Source of the DNA: Hydrogenovibrio marinus
GTDB lineage: Bacteria > Pseudomonadota > Gammaproteobacteria > Thiomicrospirales > Thiomicrospiraceae
DNA: 64,000 nt
Assembly (NCBI RefSeq): GCF_013340845.1
Contig: NZ_AP020335.1
Location: 1,426,001 to 1,490,000 of the forward strand
Direction of reading: 5' to 3'
Shown: positions 26,104 to 35,579 of the stretch, in pieces
How the letters are laid out: every line of letters starts with the position of its first letter
How positions within the stretch are numbered: position 1 is the first letter of the stretch
Position numbers and translations under genes: made by a program
The notes under the pieces: generated by a model
The model's input: the letters and a program-made list of their open reading frames with translations, nothing else
Database searches by the model: none
What the model was told of the DNA's origin: nothing

Positions 26104-28176
26104 ATGATTGAGGTGACCGTTAATGGTAGAAAGACCGAAGTAGAAGAAGGTACTACGTTGCTGGAGGCAGCGAGAGCCGTCGGTGTTCACATTCCAACAC
26201 TCTGTTACTACCCTCGCTTACCCTCTCACGCCGTATGCCGACTCTGCCTGGTTAACGTCAGTAGTGAAAAGAAACCTCAACCTGCCTGCAAAACCACCGT
26301 CAAAGATGGCGATATCGTCGAAACCGATACCCAAGAATTAATCGAATACCGCAAAACTGATGCGCAATGGTTATTGGCTCGCCACCCAAATGATTGCATT
26401 CGTTGTGAAGTCAATGGCTCATGCCAGTTTCAAAACTTCGTCAGCGAGTACCAACTGGAAGACTGTTGGGAAAAATTGCCCCGAGGTTCGGAAGAACATC
26501 CAGAACATCAACTCTCCGACCACACTTCACCCAGTATTTGGCGGGACATTTCAAAATGCGTCGAGTGTGGTTTATGTGCAGATGCCTGTGGCGAAGCTGG
26601 TCAACAGCAAAACATCATCGGCTTTGCGGAGAACAGTTCTGGGCGAGTGCCTGTCACGGTTTTCGATAAACCGCTTTCGGAAACCAAATGTATCTCTTGC
26701 GGGCAATGCACACTCGTTTGCCCTGTCGGCGCTTTAATTGAAGCACCGCACTGGCATGATGTGATTCATACACTAGATGCTCACAGACATATTTCCGCCG
26801 TACAAGTTGCCCCTGCAACACGTGTTGCCATCGGCGAAGAGTTTGGCATGAACCCAGGCACAATCAGTACCGGGCGGATGATAAATGCCCTGAGACAACT
26901 TGGGTTCGATTACGTGTTCGACACCAACTTTGCCGCAGACCTGACCATTATGGAAGAAGGCACCGAGTTTCTTTCTCGCCTGAAAGCACAGAAAAACCTG
27001 CCCTTGTTTACCTCCTGTTGCCCCGGATGGGTGAACTGGGTGGAGCTGAATCGCCCAGACTTGATTCCACATTTAAGTACCACCAAATCCCCACAACAAA
27101 TGCATGGTGCCCTCACCAAACGCGGTGCCTTCGCCCGCTCACTTGGCGCTGAATTTGAGTCGGGTAAAACCGAACCTTATGTGGTGAGTGTCATGCCTTG
27201 TACCGCCAAAAAAGATGAAGCTGTTCGCCCTGGAACGTCTGGAGATATTGACCGCGTTTTGACCACCCGAGAACTCGCCAGAATGATCAAGGCTCGTGGT
27301 ATTGCTTTCAGCGCATTACCGGATGACGGTAAGTTCGACAATCCACTAGGGGAAAGCACTGGAGCCGCACAAATCTTTGGTGCATCGGGTGGCGTGATGG
27401 AAGCTGTGGTGCGAACCGCTACCCACTTGATTGACAAGGAAAACACGCTTCCTCTGGAATGGGAGCAACTTCGCGGCGTCAACACCGGCGTAAAAACCGC
27501 CGAGGTGCCTGGCATCGGCAAGATTGCCATTTGCAATGGCATAGCGGCAGCACAACGATTGTTATCAAATGATGACTGGCGAAAAAAATATGTCGCCATT
27601 GAGGTCATGGCTTGTGTAGGTGGATGCTTAGGTGGTGGTGGCGAACCGAAGTCCATGGATCCAAAAGTCCTAGAGAAACGTATGCATGCCATTTACGAAA
27701 TCGACAAAAACTCCACACGCCGACGTTCTTACGAAAACCAAGACGTACAAAAGCTTTACGAAACGGAATTAGAGAAGCCCAACTCTGAAAAGGCGCATCA
27801 CTTGTTACACACGCATTATGCGCCTCGAGCTTCCAAACGTCTTCTGCTGATGCAATTCCTGGATTGTGTGGATAGACGAGATGCTGAAGAAATTGCCAAA
27901 CTGCTCCATCCGGATGCCATCTGGTCAACAGCCTCTCCTTTTGGCGATGTGCAGGGCATATCAAACATCAAAGCGTTGATTACAGGCAAACTCCCACCAC
28001 GTCAGTATGGTTCTAAGTATGTCCGTCATCAAATGGCATCGGCTGCGGATATTGAAGATTTAACGGTAATAACCCCTACGGGTGAACGTTGTCGCTTTAC
28101 GCTTGAGGTTGATACTCAACAGCATGGCAACTCTTCAAGAATGGTGATTAAAAAACTGGTCAGAGAAGTTTTGTAA
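26104..28176 (+). CDS. hydA: Modular [FeFe]-hydrogenase with extra C-terminal NTF2-like domain
   Basis: A 690-residue single-subunit hydrogenase; no signal peptide, so cytoplasmic. Cluster ligands in order: plant-type [2Fe-2S] Cys34, 45, 48, 62; His94/Cys98/101/107 for the His-ligated [4Fe-4S]; two ferredoxin clusters (Cys152-162 and Cys196-206); H-cluster motifs L1 TSCCPGW (Cys305 proton-relay, Cys306 ligand), L2 MPCTAKK (Met364, Cys366), L3 MACVGGC (Met502, Cys504, Cys508). L3 ends GGGGEP where GGGQP is usual. The small-subunit-like segment SEKAHHLLHTHYAPR follows (561-575), then about 115 residues resembling a SnoaL/NTF2 fold (KRLLLMQFLDCVDRRDAEEI onward). The AGGAGG site is strong. Maturases hydEFG are not in the window. 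Confidence 0.95.
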   Translation: MIEVTVNGRKTEVEEGTTLLEAARAVGVHIPTLCYYPRLPSHAVCRLCLVNVSSEKKPQPACKTTVKDGDIVETDTQELIEYRKTDAQWLLARHPNDCIRCEVNGSCQFQNFVSEYQLEDCWEKLPRGSEEHPEHQLSDHTSPSIWRDISKCVECGLCADACGEAGQQQNIIGFAENSSGRVPVTVFDKPLSETKCISCGQCTLVCPVGALIEAPHWHDVIHTLDAHRHISAVQVAPATRVAIGEEFGMNPGTISTGRMINALRQLGFDYVFDTNFAADLTIMEEGTEFLSRLKAQKNLPLFTSCCPGWVNWVELNRPDLIPHLSTTKSPQQMHGALTKRGAFARSLGAEFESGKTEPYVVSVMPCTAKKDEAVRPGTSGDIDRVLTTRELARMIKARGIAFSALPDDGKFDNPLGESTGAAQIFGASGGVMEAVVRTATHLIDKENTLPLEWEQLRGVNTGVKTAEVPGIGKIAICNGIAAAQRLLSNDDWRKKYVAIEVMACVGGCLGGGGEPKSMDPKVLEKRMHAIYEIDKNSTRRRSYENQDVQKLYETELEKPNSEKAHHLLHTHYAPRASKRLLLMQFLDCVDRRDAEEIAKLLHPDAIWSTASPFGDVQGISNIKALITGKLPPRQYGSKYVRHQMASAADIEDLTVITPTGERCRFTLEVDTQQHGNSSRMVIKKLVREVL

Positions 28177-28188
28177 AACTTGGTTAAG

Positions 28189-28239
28189 ACTCAAGCTGTG
28201 TAAACTGCAACAAGGTCGCTCTTTATTTTTACAGCTTGA
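28189..28239. terminator. Possible terminator after the hydrogenase gene
   Basis: CAAGCTGTGTAAA and TTTTACAGCTTG form a long stem with one bulge around a roughly 24-base loop, just after the hydrogenase stop and before the end of the convergent gene. The large loop makes it uncertain. Confidence 0.35.
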
Positions 28240-28264
28240 GATATAGATAGATTTGAAACTGAGA

Positions 28265-28600
28265 TTACCAATCGCTCGCAGGCGCTGAGCGGACTAAATG
28301 CTGGTCAATCAAGGTTAGTGCAAACTTCTCATCAAACTCAGTGTGCCCAATATCATCAATCCACTCCGGGTTGCTAAACCCGCCATAAGCATCGGGTTCA
28401 TAAAACGCAAAGCCGACTTTATATTCATCGCTCATGCGGGCAAACATCATGACCAGCTTTTTGCCGTTTTGCTTGTTCTTGATCTCACAGGTATTATTGT
28501 CGTTTTTCTGAAAAACGATTTCCACAGTATCATCCTGTTTTAAATAGGCTTCAACTGCCGATTGAACCGTGATATATAACTCTTCGTAATTTTGAATCAC
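28265..28600 (-). CDS. Hypothetical protein
   Basis: A 111-residue soluble protein, acidic, with mixed alpha/beta character (YEELYITVQSAVEAYLKQDD at the N-terminus, KKLVMMFARMSDEYKVGFAF in the middle). No signal peptide, membrane helix or recognisable motif. It lies opposite the hydrogenase gene and is divergent from the helicase pair. I do not recognise the family. Confidence 0.6.
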   Translation of the reverse strand: MIQNYEELYITVQSAVEAYLKQDDTVEIVFQKNDNNTCEIKNKQNGKKLVMMFARMSDEYKVGFAFYEPDAYGGFSNPEWIDDIGHTEFDEKFALTLIDQHLVRSAPASDW

Positions 28601-28717
28601 TTTGTTTCTCCAATTTTTTCAGAAGATTCTACCTTAAATCACGGTTTCCGACGAATTTTGAATTGTTATCATAATCCGCTCACCACGGGAAATGAGTCAA
28701 TGAATCCCTCTTTCTTC

Positions 28718-28736
28718 CCCCAACCTGGTAGATTTT
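28718..28736 (+). repeat. Dispersed 19-bp repeat, exact consensus
   Basis: CCCCAACCTGGTAGATTTT on the + strand. This copy is in a divergent promoter gap (hypothetical gene / rhlE), unlike the others. Confidence 0.92.
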
Positions 28737-28887
28737 TTTCACTATTTTCGATTTATCTTGGCGTTTGGGTTGAGCTTTCCGACATTTATGTGCGTAATGC
28801 TTTATAATTCAACGGCATCTCTCCTAATTCACCATTCCAGTTTCAGAAGCCTACCCGCTGCAATTTATTCGACCGATGAGGATTTCT

Positions 28888-30081
28888 ATGTCATTTTCAC
28901 AACTTGGATTGTCTGCTCCGATAGTTAAAGCGGTTACCGAGCTTGGTTATGACACACCTACTGAAATCCAGCAACAGGCGATTCCAGTTATTTTGTCTGG
29001 CAAGGATCTCATGGCGGCAGCACAGACTGGAACAGGTAAAACTGCCAGTTTCGTATTGCCTTTGCTGGAAAAGCTCACCGCGTTTGATGCTGTTCGTGGT
29101 CGCTCCATCCGCGCACTTATCCTTGCGCCGACGCGTGAGCTGGCTGTGCAGGTTGAGAAAAATATCGTGGATTACGCCAAGCACTTGAACCTGAGTTCAT
29201 TGGTGGTTTACGGTGGTACGGATTTAGAGCCGCAAAAGCAGCGTCTGTTGCAAGGTGTTGATTTATTGGTGGCAACACCAGGAAGATTGCTGGACTTGGC
29301 GTATCAACGCGCCCTGTTCTTTGATGACTTGGAATTTCTGGTTTTAGATGAAGCCGACAGAATGCTCGACATGGGCTTTATTGATGACATCAATAAAATC
29401 ATCGACCGTTTGCCGCTTAACCGCCAAAGCCTATTGTTTTCCGCCACGCTGACAGATGATGTACGTTATCTTGCCGACACGGTTTCCCATAGTGCCGTCG
29501 AAATCTCGGTTTCGCCCGAAACCAAAGCGGCTCCGAAGATAAATCAATGGTTGGTTACGGTCGACAAAGATACTAAGTCCGCACTACTGAGCCATTTGAT
29601 TAATGAACAACACTGGGATCAGGCACTGATTTTCGTTGAGAAAAAACACTCCGCCGCCAAACTCGTCGAACAGCTTGGCAAGCGAGGCATTATTGCTGAC
29701 TCCATCCATAGCGGTAGAAGTCAGGCGATGCGAGAACAGGTTTTGTCCGACTTCAAATCCGGCAAACTGAAATATTTGATTGCCACCGGCATTGCTGCCC
29801 GTGGTATTGATATAAATAACCTCAGCCGCGTAGTGAACTACGATTTACCTTATCCGGCTGAAGAATACATCCACCGCATCGGCCGTACAGGTAGAGCCGG
29901 TGCCACAGGCGAAGCCATCTCTCTAGTATCGAAAGATGACTTCAAAAACCTTTGCGCCATTGAAAGCTTATTGGGGCACCTTATCCAACGTATAGAAATC
30001 GAAGGCTTTCCGGTCAAAAAGACCGTCCCCATTTCGATTCTGAATTATCAACCGAAAAATAAAACACAAAATAAAAGATAG
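28888..30081 (+). CDS. DEAD-box RNA helicase, RhlE type (copy 1)
   Basis: An RNA helicase of about 397 residues. Visible are the Q motif (TPTEIQQQAIP), Walker [30 protein letters not shown], the DEAD box [16 protein letters not shown] (FSATLTDD), then helicase C motifs [12 protein letters not shown] and [10 protein letters not shown]. The ATG at 28888 follows GAGGATTT. It lacks the basic C-terminal extension of its neighbour. The next gene is a paralogue starting 66 bp downstream. Confidence 0.93.
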   Translation: MSFSQLGLSAPIVKAVTELGYDTPTEIQQQAIPVILSGKDLMAAAQTGTGKTASFVLPLLEKLTAFDAVRGRSIRALILAPTRELAVQVEKNIVDYAKHLNLSSLVVYGGTDLEPQKQRLLQGVDLLVATPGRLLDLAYQRALFFDDLEFLVLDEADRMLDMGFIDDINKIIDRLPLNRQSLLFSATLTDDVRYLADTVSHSAVEISVSPETKAAPKINQWLVTVDKDTKSALLSHLINEQHWDQALIFVEKKHSAAKLVEQLGKRGIIADSIHSGRSQAMREQVLSDFKSGKLKYLIATGIAARGIDINNLSRVVNYDLPYPAEEYIHRIGRTGRAGATGEAISLVSKDDFKNLCAIESLLGHLIQRIEIEGFPVKKTVPISILNYQPKNKTQNKR

Positions 30082-30147
30082 GTTGTCTCCCCACAAACAA
30101 CAGCGCTCGCGAAACGAATGCTGATTTAAATTTAATATCGAGAAACA

Positions 30148-31542
30148 ATGAAATTTACCGAACTTGGCTTAAATGCCCAAATTACACAAGCCATTGCAAA
30201 CACTGGCTATACGACACCGACCCCTATTCAGGCGCAGGCAATCCCTGCTGTCTTGGAAGGGCACGATGTCATGGCAGCTGCCCAAACGGGTACAGGAAAA
30301 ACCGCCGCCTTTACACTTCCCTTGCTTGAAAACCTTTCCAAAGGACCTAAAGCAAAATCAAACCAAGCACGTGCGTTGATTCTAACGCCTACACGTGAGC
30401 TTGCGTTGCAAGTCAGTGAGAGTGTTGAAACCTATGGCAAAGAGCTCACACTAACCTCTGCTGTGGTTTACGGTGGTGTGAAGATCAATCCGCAAATGCA
30501 ACGCCTACGTAAAGGTGCAGACATTTTGGTTGCCACACCCGGCAGACTGCTTGATCTTTATCAGCAAAATGCTGTGCGCTTCGATCACTTGGAAGTACTC
30601 ATCTTGGACGAAGCCGACCGTATGTTGGATATGGGCTTTATTCGCGACATCAAAAAGATTCTGACGCTGCTGCCTAAAAAGCGCCAAAACCTGCTGTTTT
30701 CAGCCACCTTCTCCAATGAGATTAGAGAGCTGGCAAAAGGTCTGGTTCATAATCCAGTCGAGATTTCGGTTACCCCGAAAAACTCTACCGCAGAAACCAT
30801 TAAACAAAAAATCTACCCCGTCGACAAAGCTCAAAAAACCAAATTACTGATCCAGCTCATTAAAGACCATGCCTGGTACCAAGTGCTGGTCTTTACCCGC
30901 ACAAAACATGGTGCAAACCGACTGGCCACGCAATTGGATAAAAGTGGTATCAAAGCCGATGCCATTCATGGCAATAAAAGCCAAAATGCGCGAGTTCGCG
31001 CATTGAATGGTTTTAAGGAAAACAAGTTACAGGTGCTGGTTGCTACGGACATCGCCGCACGCGGTATTGATATTGATTTGCTACCCCATGTGGTGAACTT
31101 CGATTTACCGCATGTATCTGAAGATTACGTGCACCGTATCGGCAGAACAGGTCGTGCGGGTGAGAGTGGTGAAGCCATCTCTCTGGTATGTGCGGAAGAA
31201 TTCCAAGAACTGGTCGGCATTGAAAACCTGATCAATCAAATTCTACCAAGGGAAATCGTTCCTGGTTTCGAGCCGAAAAACCCACTGGGAGAATCCAAAA
31301 TCGGTCTCAAACCGAAGAAGCCCAAAAAGCCTAAAAAACCAAAAGTGTTTGAAGACAAGCCAGCAGGCAAAGCACCCGCTTCGCCACGCAAAAGTCCTGA
31401 CAAACGCAATACAGGCGGTAAACAAAACGAGAACCGTACGAACAAAAGAACGGGCAATGACTCCCCTTACCGCAAGGGCTCTAAGCCTAATTCTTCTGGG
31501 CGCAATCGCAAACCTGCAAACGCTCAAAACACCAATTCATAA
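30148..31542 (+). CDS. rhlE: DEAD-box RNA helicase, RhlE type (copy 2, basic tail)
   Basis: 464 residues with all DEAD motifs ([73 protein letters not shown]). From about residue 385 the tail is very basic and repetitive ([10 protein letters not shown], then Asn/Arg/Lys/Ser-rich), a typical RNA-binding extension. Tandem with copy 1, probably by duplication. Such helicases assist ribosome assembly or RNA turnover, especially in the cold. Confidence 0.94.
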   Translation: MKFTELGLNAQITQAIANTGYTTPTPIQAQAIPAVLEGHDVMAAAQTGTGKTAAFTLPLLENLSKGPKAKSNQARALILTPTRELALQVSESVETYGKELTLTSAVVYGGVKINPQMQRLRKGADILVATPGRLLDLYQQNAVRFDHLEVLILDEADRMLDMGFIRDIKKILTLLPKKRQNLLFSATFSNEIRELAKGLVHNPVEISVTPKNSTAETIKQKIYPVDKAQKTKLLIQLIKDHAWYQVLVFTRTKHGANRLATQLDKSGIKADAIHGNKSQNARVRALNGFKENKLQVLVATDIAARGIDIDLLPHVVNFDLPHVSEDYVHRIGRTGRAGESGEAISLVCAEEFQELVGIENLINQILPREIVPGFEPKNPLGESKIGLKPKKPKKPKKPKVFEDKPAGKAPASPRKSPDKRNTGGKQNENRTNKRTGNDSPYRKGSKPNSSGRNRKPANAQNTNS

Positions 31543-31723
31543 AATTAAATCAACTTGCTAGGGGTATTGAAATACACTAAACAATATCCCAACCAGATGG
31601 CATTTTATTGTTCAAACAGCCAATGATTGCTCTTGTGATATGCTGCAATTTCATTAGAATAAAATTATGATTGTTCAAACCTTTTGTTGTGTTATTCAAC
31701 TTAAACTCAAAGGGAGGGTGATT

Positions 31724-32161
31724 ATGAGTACCACCATTGGCTATGCTATCGTTGCTGATATTGGCAACATTAAAGTGTTTGACATAGAACAAACCGAGCA
31801 AAAAACAGTTTCATTCCATGCCTACCAGTCTATTGAAAGCATTGAAGGTCACGCTAAACTATCGGAAATCTATAGCGATAGGGCGGGAGGCTATTCTAAT
31901 TCAATCGCAGGTGGACACAGTTCTTTTGAAAATAAAAGTGAAATAGAACGAAAACATCATCTGACTGAAAGCTTAAGTGAATTTATCAACGCATTCGCGA
32001 AGCAGCATGATGCAAAACTCTATTTATCAATCTCAAAACCAATTCACAACCAAGTTAAGAAAGGCTTAAATGATTTAACCTTGTCTAAAATTAAAGTATT
32101 TCTGGCTAAAGACTTTACCCATCAAAACGTTGAAAACATACAAAAAGCTTTTGAGCTCTAA
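31724..32161 (+). CDS. Host-attachment-protein-like (PF10116 type) small protein
   Basis: A 145-residue soluble protein starting MSTTIGYAIVADIGNIKVFD, with a central DRAGGYSNSIAGGHSSFENK and a C-terminal helical region LSEFINAFAKQHDAKLYLSI. The pattern of an N-terminal VADxGxxxxF strand and a central D-R-x-G block resembles proteins called required for attachment to host cells; function is unproven. The ATG at 31724 has GGGAGGG upstream. Followed by a terminator at 32211. Confidence 0.55.
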   Translation: MSTTIGYAIVADIGNIKVFDIEQTEQKTVSFHAYQSIESIEGHAKLSEIYSDRAGGYSNSIAGGHSSFENKSEIERKHHLTESLSEFINAFAKQHDAKLYLSISKPIHNQVKKGLNDLTLSKIKVFLAKDFTHQNVENIQKAFEL

Positions 32162-32210
32162 GTTATGAACGTAAGGTCAGCAAAAGCGCTACTTTTTAAT
32201 CCCACATAAA

Positions 32211-32237
32211 AAAACCGTGACACTTGTTCGCGGTTTT
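32211..32237 (+). terminator. Terminator after the host-attachment-like gene
   Basis: AAAACCGTGA pairs with TCGCGGTTTT (one wobble) around a 7-base loop, with a T-run on the + strand. Confidence 0.85.
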
Positions 32238-32346
32238 TCATAGTCTTGAAAACAGTCATGGTTTTTCAAGTAAACCTGCGCGTGATTGGCTTAGGATAGT
32301 CCGGTTAGCTATTTTTACTTTTAAATTGGAAATGAGGGATTATTAA

Positions 32347-32613
32347 ATGGCGCAGAAAAGACAAACATTCGGTTCAATAGGTGCAAGCGGCAAAGAAGCT
32401 CTGAAAAAAGCCATTATCCTGAGTATTCCGCTCTTTATTCTTAACTTCATTATCGTTTCTCATGTAATTAACGATATTGGGTTACCCTACTTCCTATCTC
32501 ATTTCAAAATAGCTTTCTATATGCTGTTCAATACAGCAGCAGATGTGATTACGTTTTACATTGTCTTGATGCAGTTCCACAAAATCGAACATCATAAACT
32601 TCAGCTAGGTTAA
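32347..32613 (+). CDS. Small membrane protein, two TM helices
   Basis: 88 residues: a basic N-terminus (MAQKRQTFGSIGASGKEALKK), two hydrophobic segments (about 22-40 and 52-74), and a His-rich end HKIEHHKLQLG. GAGGGA lies upstream of the ATG. I do not recognise the family. It is a single gene between terminators. Confidence 0.65.
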   Translation: MAQKRQTFGSIGASGKEALKKAIILSIPLFILNFIIVSHVINDIGLPYFLSHFKIAFYMLFNTAADVITFYIVLMQFHKIEHHKLQLG

Positions 32614-32706
32614 GCCCTACTTCTGCTAGACAATAAACCTTAATGACACCAGCCGAAACCCGAGTCAGGGTTGCGACTGGTAAAAGCACAGCAAAACGAT
32701 TGCGCT

Positions 32707-33882
32707 TTAGACTTCACTGTTGTATTTGCGTTCGTCTTCTTTCAACAAGTAAGTATCAAACCCAAATACCTTACCTGCCCAGATAAACATCAGCCACACC
32801 ATCAATCCAAATGGCATGTATCCCAAATAGCCTTCCAGCGGCATTTCAGAGAAGATGTGAATGACATTCACATAAGGCACGTCATACACCCAATAGTTTG
32901 GGTTGGAAATCGGGTTCGTTGGATGTGAGCTTCCGTAGTTCCACATTTCCCAGAAGAAACCGTTGAACAGCGCCGACAACGCAATCAAAATCATCGGGCT
33001 CCAGTTACCTTTTGCCAACTCACTCAATGGCGAAGGAATACTCAACATCACCAACACTCCGGAGAACGCCAGCATAATGCCGACCCAAATCGCCCAAAAG
33101 AATGGATAAGGATAGAACACCATAATGGTGATTAATGCCAAACTTACAAGTAACAACGCCGTACCTGGCAGCTTCACTTTAGGACCATCAGAATACTTCA
33201 CGGCTAGTTTCGGGAAGGTATGTAGCAAAGCGTACCACTCGAATACTGCTGGCCATACAGTGGTGTAAGCTACCAAATAGAGAACGACAATCTCAGGATG
33301 AGATAAAGCTGGAATCAAAACCGTATTTGGATAATACCAGTTACCCAATGCGAAGTAGTCGAAATACTCAAAGTAGAACCAGGCAAACATCGACACCACA
33401 ATGGTGATGGCAAACAGCTTCGGCTTCTTGCTCATCAACGAGTAGCCGCCACTTCTGGAGTAAACCAAGCCATCAATCAGTGTGATAAAACCCCACCACA
33501 ATGGTGGGAATGCCAAATAAACGAGATTCATGAGCGGCTCTGGACGTGCCCACATCAAATACCAAAAGAACAGAGTAATGATCAACCCCGCCCAAAACCA
33601 CCATGGCAAAGGTTTACGGTCGTAAGGTGTAGGCGGTTCAACGGGCTTGAACCCGAACTTTTGGGGAAAGACTAAGAAAAAAATTAAAAATGCTTCTACT
33701 GCCAACAACACAAGAAATATGGTCAGGTTAAAGCCAGGCGTTGGCGGTTCAGTCACCTGTAGTGGTGGAAACACACCAAATCCGGGTGGAAGGTGATCTG
33801 CGTAGGCAAACCATGAAGCAATCAGTGGCAAAATCGTTAAAGCAACTATCGGTAAAATCAAACCTTTCTTTTGTGAGCGCAT
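32707..33882 (-). CDS. Trp-rich polytopic membrane protein
   Basis: A 391-residue inner-membrane protein with about ten hydrophobic helices, starting with MRSQKKGLILPIVALTILPL. Many Trp and Pro residues cluster at helix ends (PLPWWFWAGLIITLFFWYLM). A late acidic motif EMPLEGYLGYMPFGL faintly recalls lycopene-cyclase-type domains, not enough for a call. It starts 2 bp after the stop of a 7TM diguanylate cyclase gene on the same strand, so the two are almost certainly co-transcribed. Confidence 0.75.
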   Translation of the reverse strand: MRSQKKGLILPIVALTILPLIASWFAYADHLPPGFGVFPPLQVTEPPTPGFNLTIFLVLLAVEAFLIFFLVFPQKFGFKPVEPPTPYDRKPLPWWFWAGLIITLFFWYLMWARPEPLMNLVYLAFPPLWWGFITLIDGLVYSRSGGYSLMSKKPKLFAITIVVSMFAWFYFEYFDYFALGNWYYPNTVLIPALSHPEIVVLYLVAYTTVWPAVFEWYALLHTFPKLAVKYSDGPKVKLPGTALLLVSLALITIMVFYPYPFFWAIWVGIMLAFSGVLVMLSIPSPLSELAKGNWSPMILIALSALFNGFFWEMWNYGSSHPTNPISNPNYWVYDVPYVNVIHIFSEMPLEGYLGYMPFGLMVWLMFIWAGKVFGFDTYLLKEDERKYNSEV

Positions 33883-33884
33883 CC

Positions 33885-35519
33885 CTATCCCTCTTTGTTA
33901 AGTTGTTTTTTCCGTCTATACTTATTTTCATACATCCTGATATCCGCAAGGTGCTTCAACTCGGATGTATTGGTTACTTCATGCATATAGGCTGCCCCTG
34001 AGCTGACACCGGCATTTTCAAAACCGGACCCTCTCATCTCATCGACAACATGTTCTATAAGCCCCCGCACTTTTTGCTCATTGCCATCCTGGCAGATGAT
34101 TGCAAATTCATCCCCGCCCACGCGGAAGATACGTGCATTTTCTTTGCCATTTTCCAGTCTTTGGTGCATCAACTTGGCGAATGTCGACAATAGCTCATCG
34201 CCCTTCGCATGCCCAAAACGATCGTTGTAAAACTTGAGGTTATCCATATCAATGTAAGTCAAAGAAGCATATGGTCCCATTGAAGAAAACTCCATCTCCA
34301 ACGAATAACGGTTTGGAATTTGTGTCAAAGAATCGGTATGCGCCAACTTTTTATTGTGGTCGAGATGATGCAATATATTCATGCGCTCTCGGTAAAGCTC
34401 ACCGACTCGATAGGTCAAGGTTAACGCCAACAAGATCGCTTCAACAGCAATCGCTGCTATCCCATAATGTTCGACATCAATGGTATTTGAACTCAATTGC
34501 GTCGGCAACGTCGCCATACTGGCAAGCATGATAAATGCTGTGAGTGCCACCAAATACAAACGCGCGACAACGCTGCCCTTAATGGCGCGTGAGACACCCG
34601 CAATAAAGCCATACAGCAAAAACACCCATACGCCATAACGAGCCATCTCATTGATCCAGTTAGGCGCCATCAGCGCAAACAATGCGAATATTGCCAACAG
34701 CACCAACCCGACAATACCCAAGGTGTACAGACGTTTGTTTTTAACAGGATGGATTTCCAACAACCTCATAACAAAGAGGACATAGAAGAAGTTGGAGATG
34801 AGAATAGGAAAGGACACCAGATAGAAGTTATGCCAGTTCAACATCTGCGCCAGAATCAAATGCGCTCCGGCATTAAATATCAAATTGGAGAAGATAAAGA
34901 TGGCATAGAAAAGCTCGGTTTTACGGGAGCTGGCAAATGCCAGCGCGCCATAATAAATCCCCAACGCGAGGAAAATGCCGATACCAATCAGCACAATCGC
35001 ATTCCCCAGCTTTATCTCCTGCTGGTAGTCACTAAGGGTTTCGATATAAGGAACGGGTTGCGCGATAAAGTATGGCGAAGACACTTCCGCTAGCAGCTTG
35101 TACTGCCCTGCCTTCAAATCAAAAATACGTCCGTGGCGAAGGAAGAATGGATTTAACGCCTTACTGCCTATGCCGCCATTCGCACTGGCAACAAGGTTGT
35201 TTTGTTGGTCGTAAACATAAAAAGAAAAGCGATCTATCGTCGTGGTGTTTTTAAAATCGACAACATAATCCCCTGTTTTATTAATGTGCAACGTTCCCTC
35301 ATAGAGATAGTGCCCACCCACCAAAGAAATACCATCCGCTTTCTGTAGATTTGTTGTGTCAGGACTACTGGGATCAATCGGTAAGCTGCTATCTATGCTG
35401 TAGAGTTGCCAATCAATGTGTTCAGATTGTGAAAAAGCTCGACTGGAAAAGACAAAACTGAGTAACAAACCAATGAGCAGCAGTGTCATGTAAGGCCGAA
35501 GGTGAGGAGGATTGTTCAT
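33885..35519 (-). CDS. 7TMR-DISM sensor diguanylate cyclase
   Basis: About 544 residues: a signal peptide near the start (MTLLLIGLLLSFVFSSRAFS), a periplasmic beta-rich DISM extracellular domain (to about 175), seven TM helices (about 180-375), then a GGDEF domain with TDSLTQIPNRYSLEMEF, the metal/substrate loop DNLKFYNDRFGHAKGDEL and an intact VGGDEFAI. It should make cyclic-di-GMP in response to an external ligand. The ATG at 35519 is preferred; a TTG seven codons upstream is also in frame. The neighbouring membrane gene follows after 2 bp. Confidence 0.92.
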   Translation of the reverse strand: MNNPPHLRPYMTLLLIGLLLSFVFSSRAFSQSEHIDWQLYSIDSSLPIDPSSPDTTNLQKADGISLVGGHYLYEGTLHINKTGDYVVDFKNTTTIDRFSFYVYDQQNNLVASANGGIGSKALNPFFLRHGRIFDLKAGQYKLLAEVSSPYFIAQPVPYIETLSDYQQEIKLGNAIVLIGIGIFLALGIYYGALAFASSRKTELFYAIFIFSNLIFNAGAHLILAQMLNWHNFYLVSFPILISNFFYVLFVMRLLEIHPVKNKRLYTLGIVGLVLLAIFALFALMAPNWINEMARYGVWVFLLYGFIAGVSRAIKGSVVARLYLVALTAFIMLASMATLPTQLSSNTIDVEHYGIAAIAVEAILLALTLTYRVGELYRERMNILHHLDHNKKLAHTDSLTQIPNRYSLEMEFSSMGPYASLTYIDMDNLKFYNDRFGHAKGDELLSTFAKLMHQRLENGKENARIFRVGGDEFAIICQDGNEQKVRGLIEHVVDEMRGSGFENAGVSSGAAYMHEVTNTSELKHLADIRMYENKYRRKKQLNKEG

Positions 35520-35579
35520 GCGTATATTCTTATCACTCAATTTAGAAGTCTATGATAATGATTAATTAAATTCTGAAGG

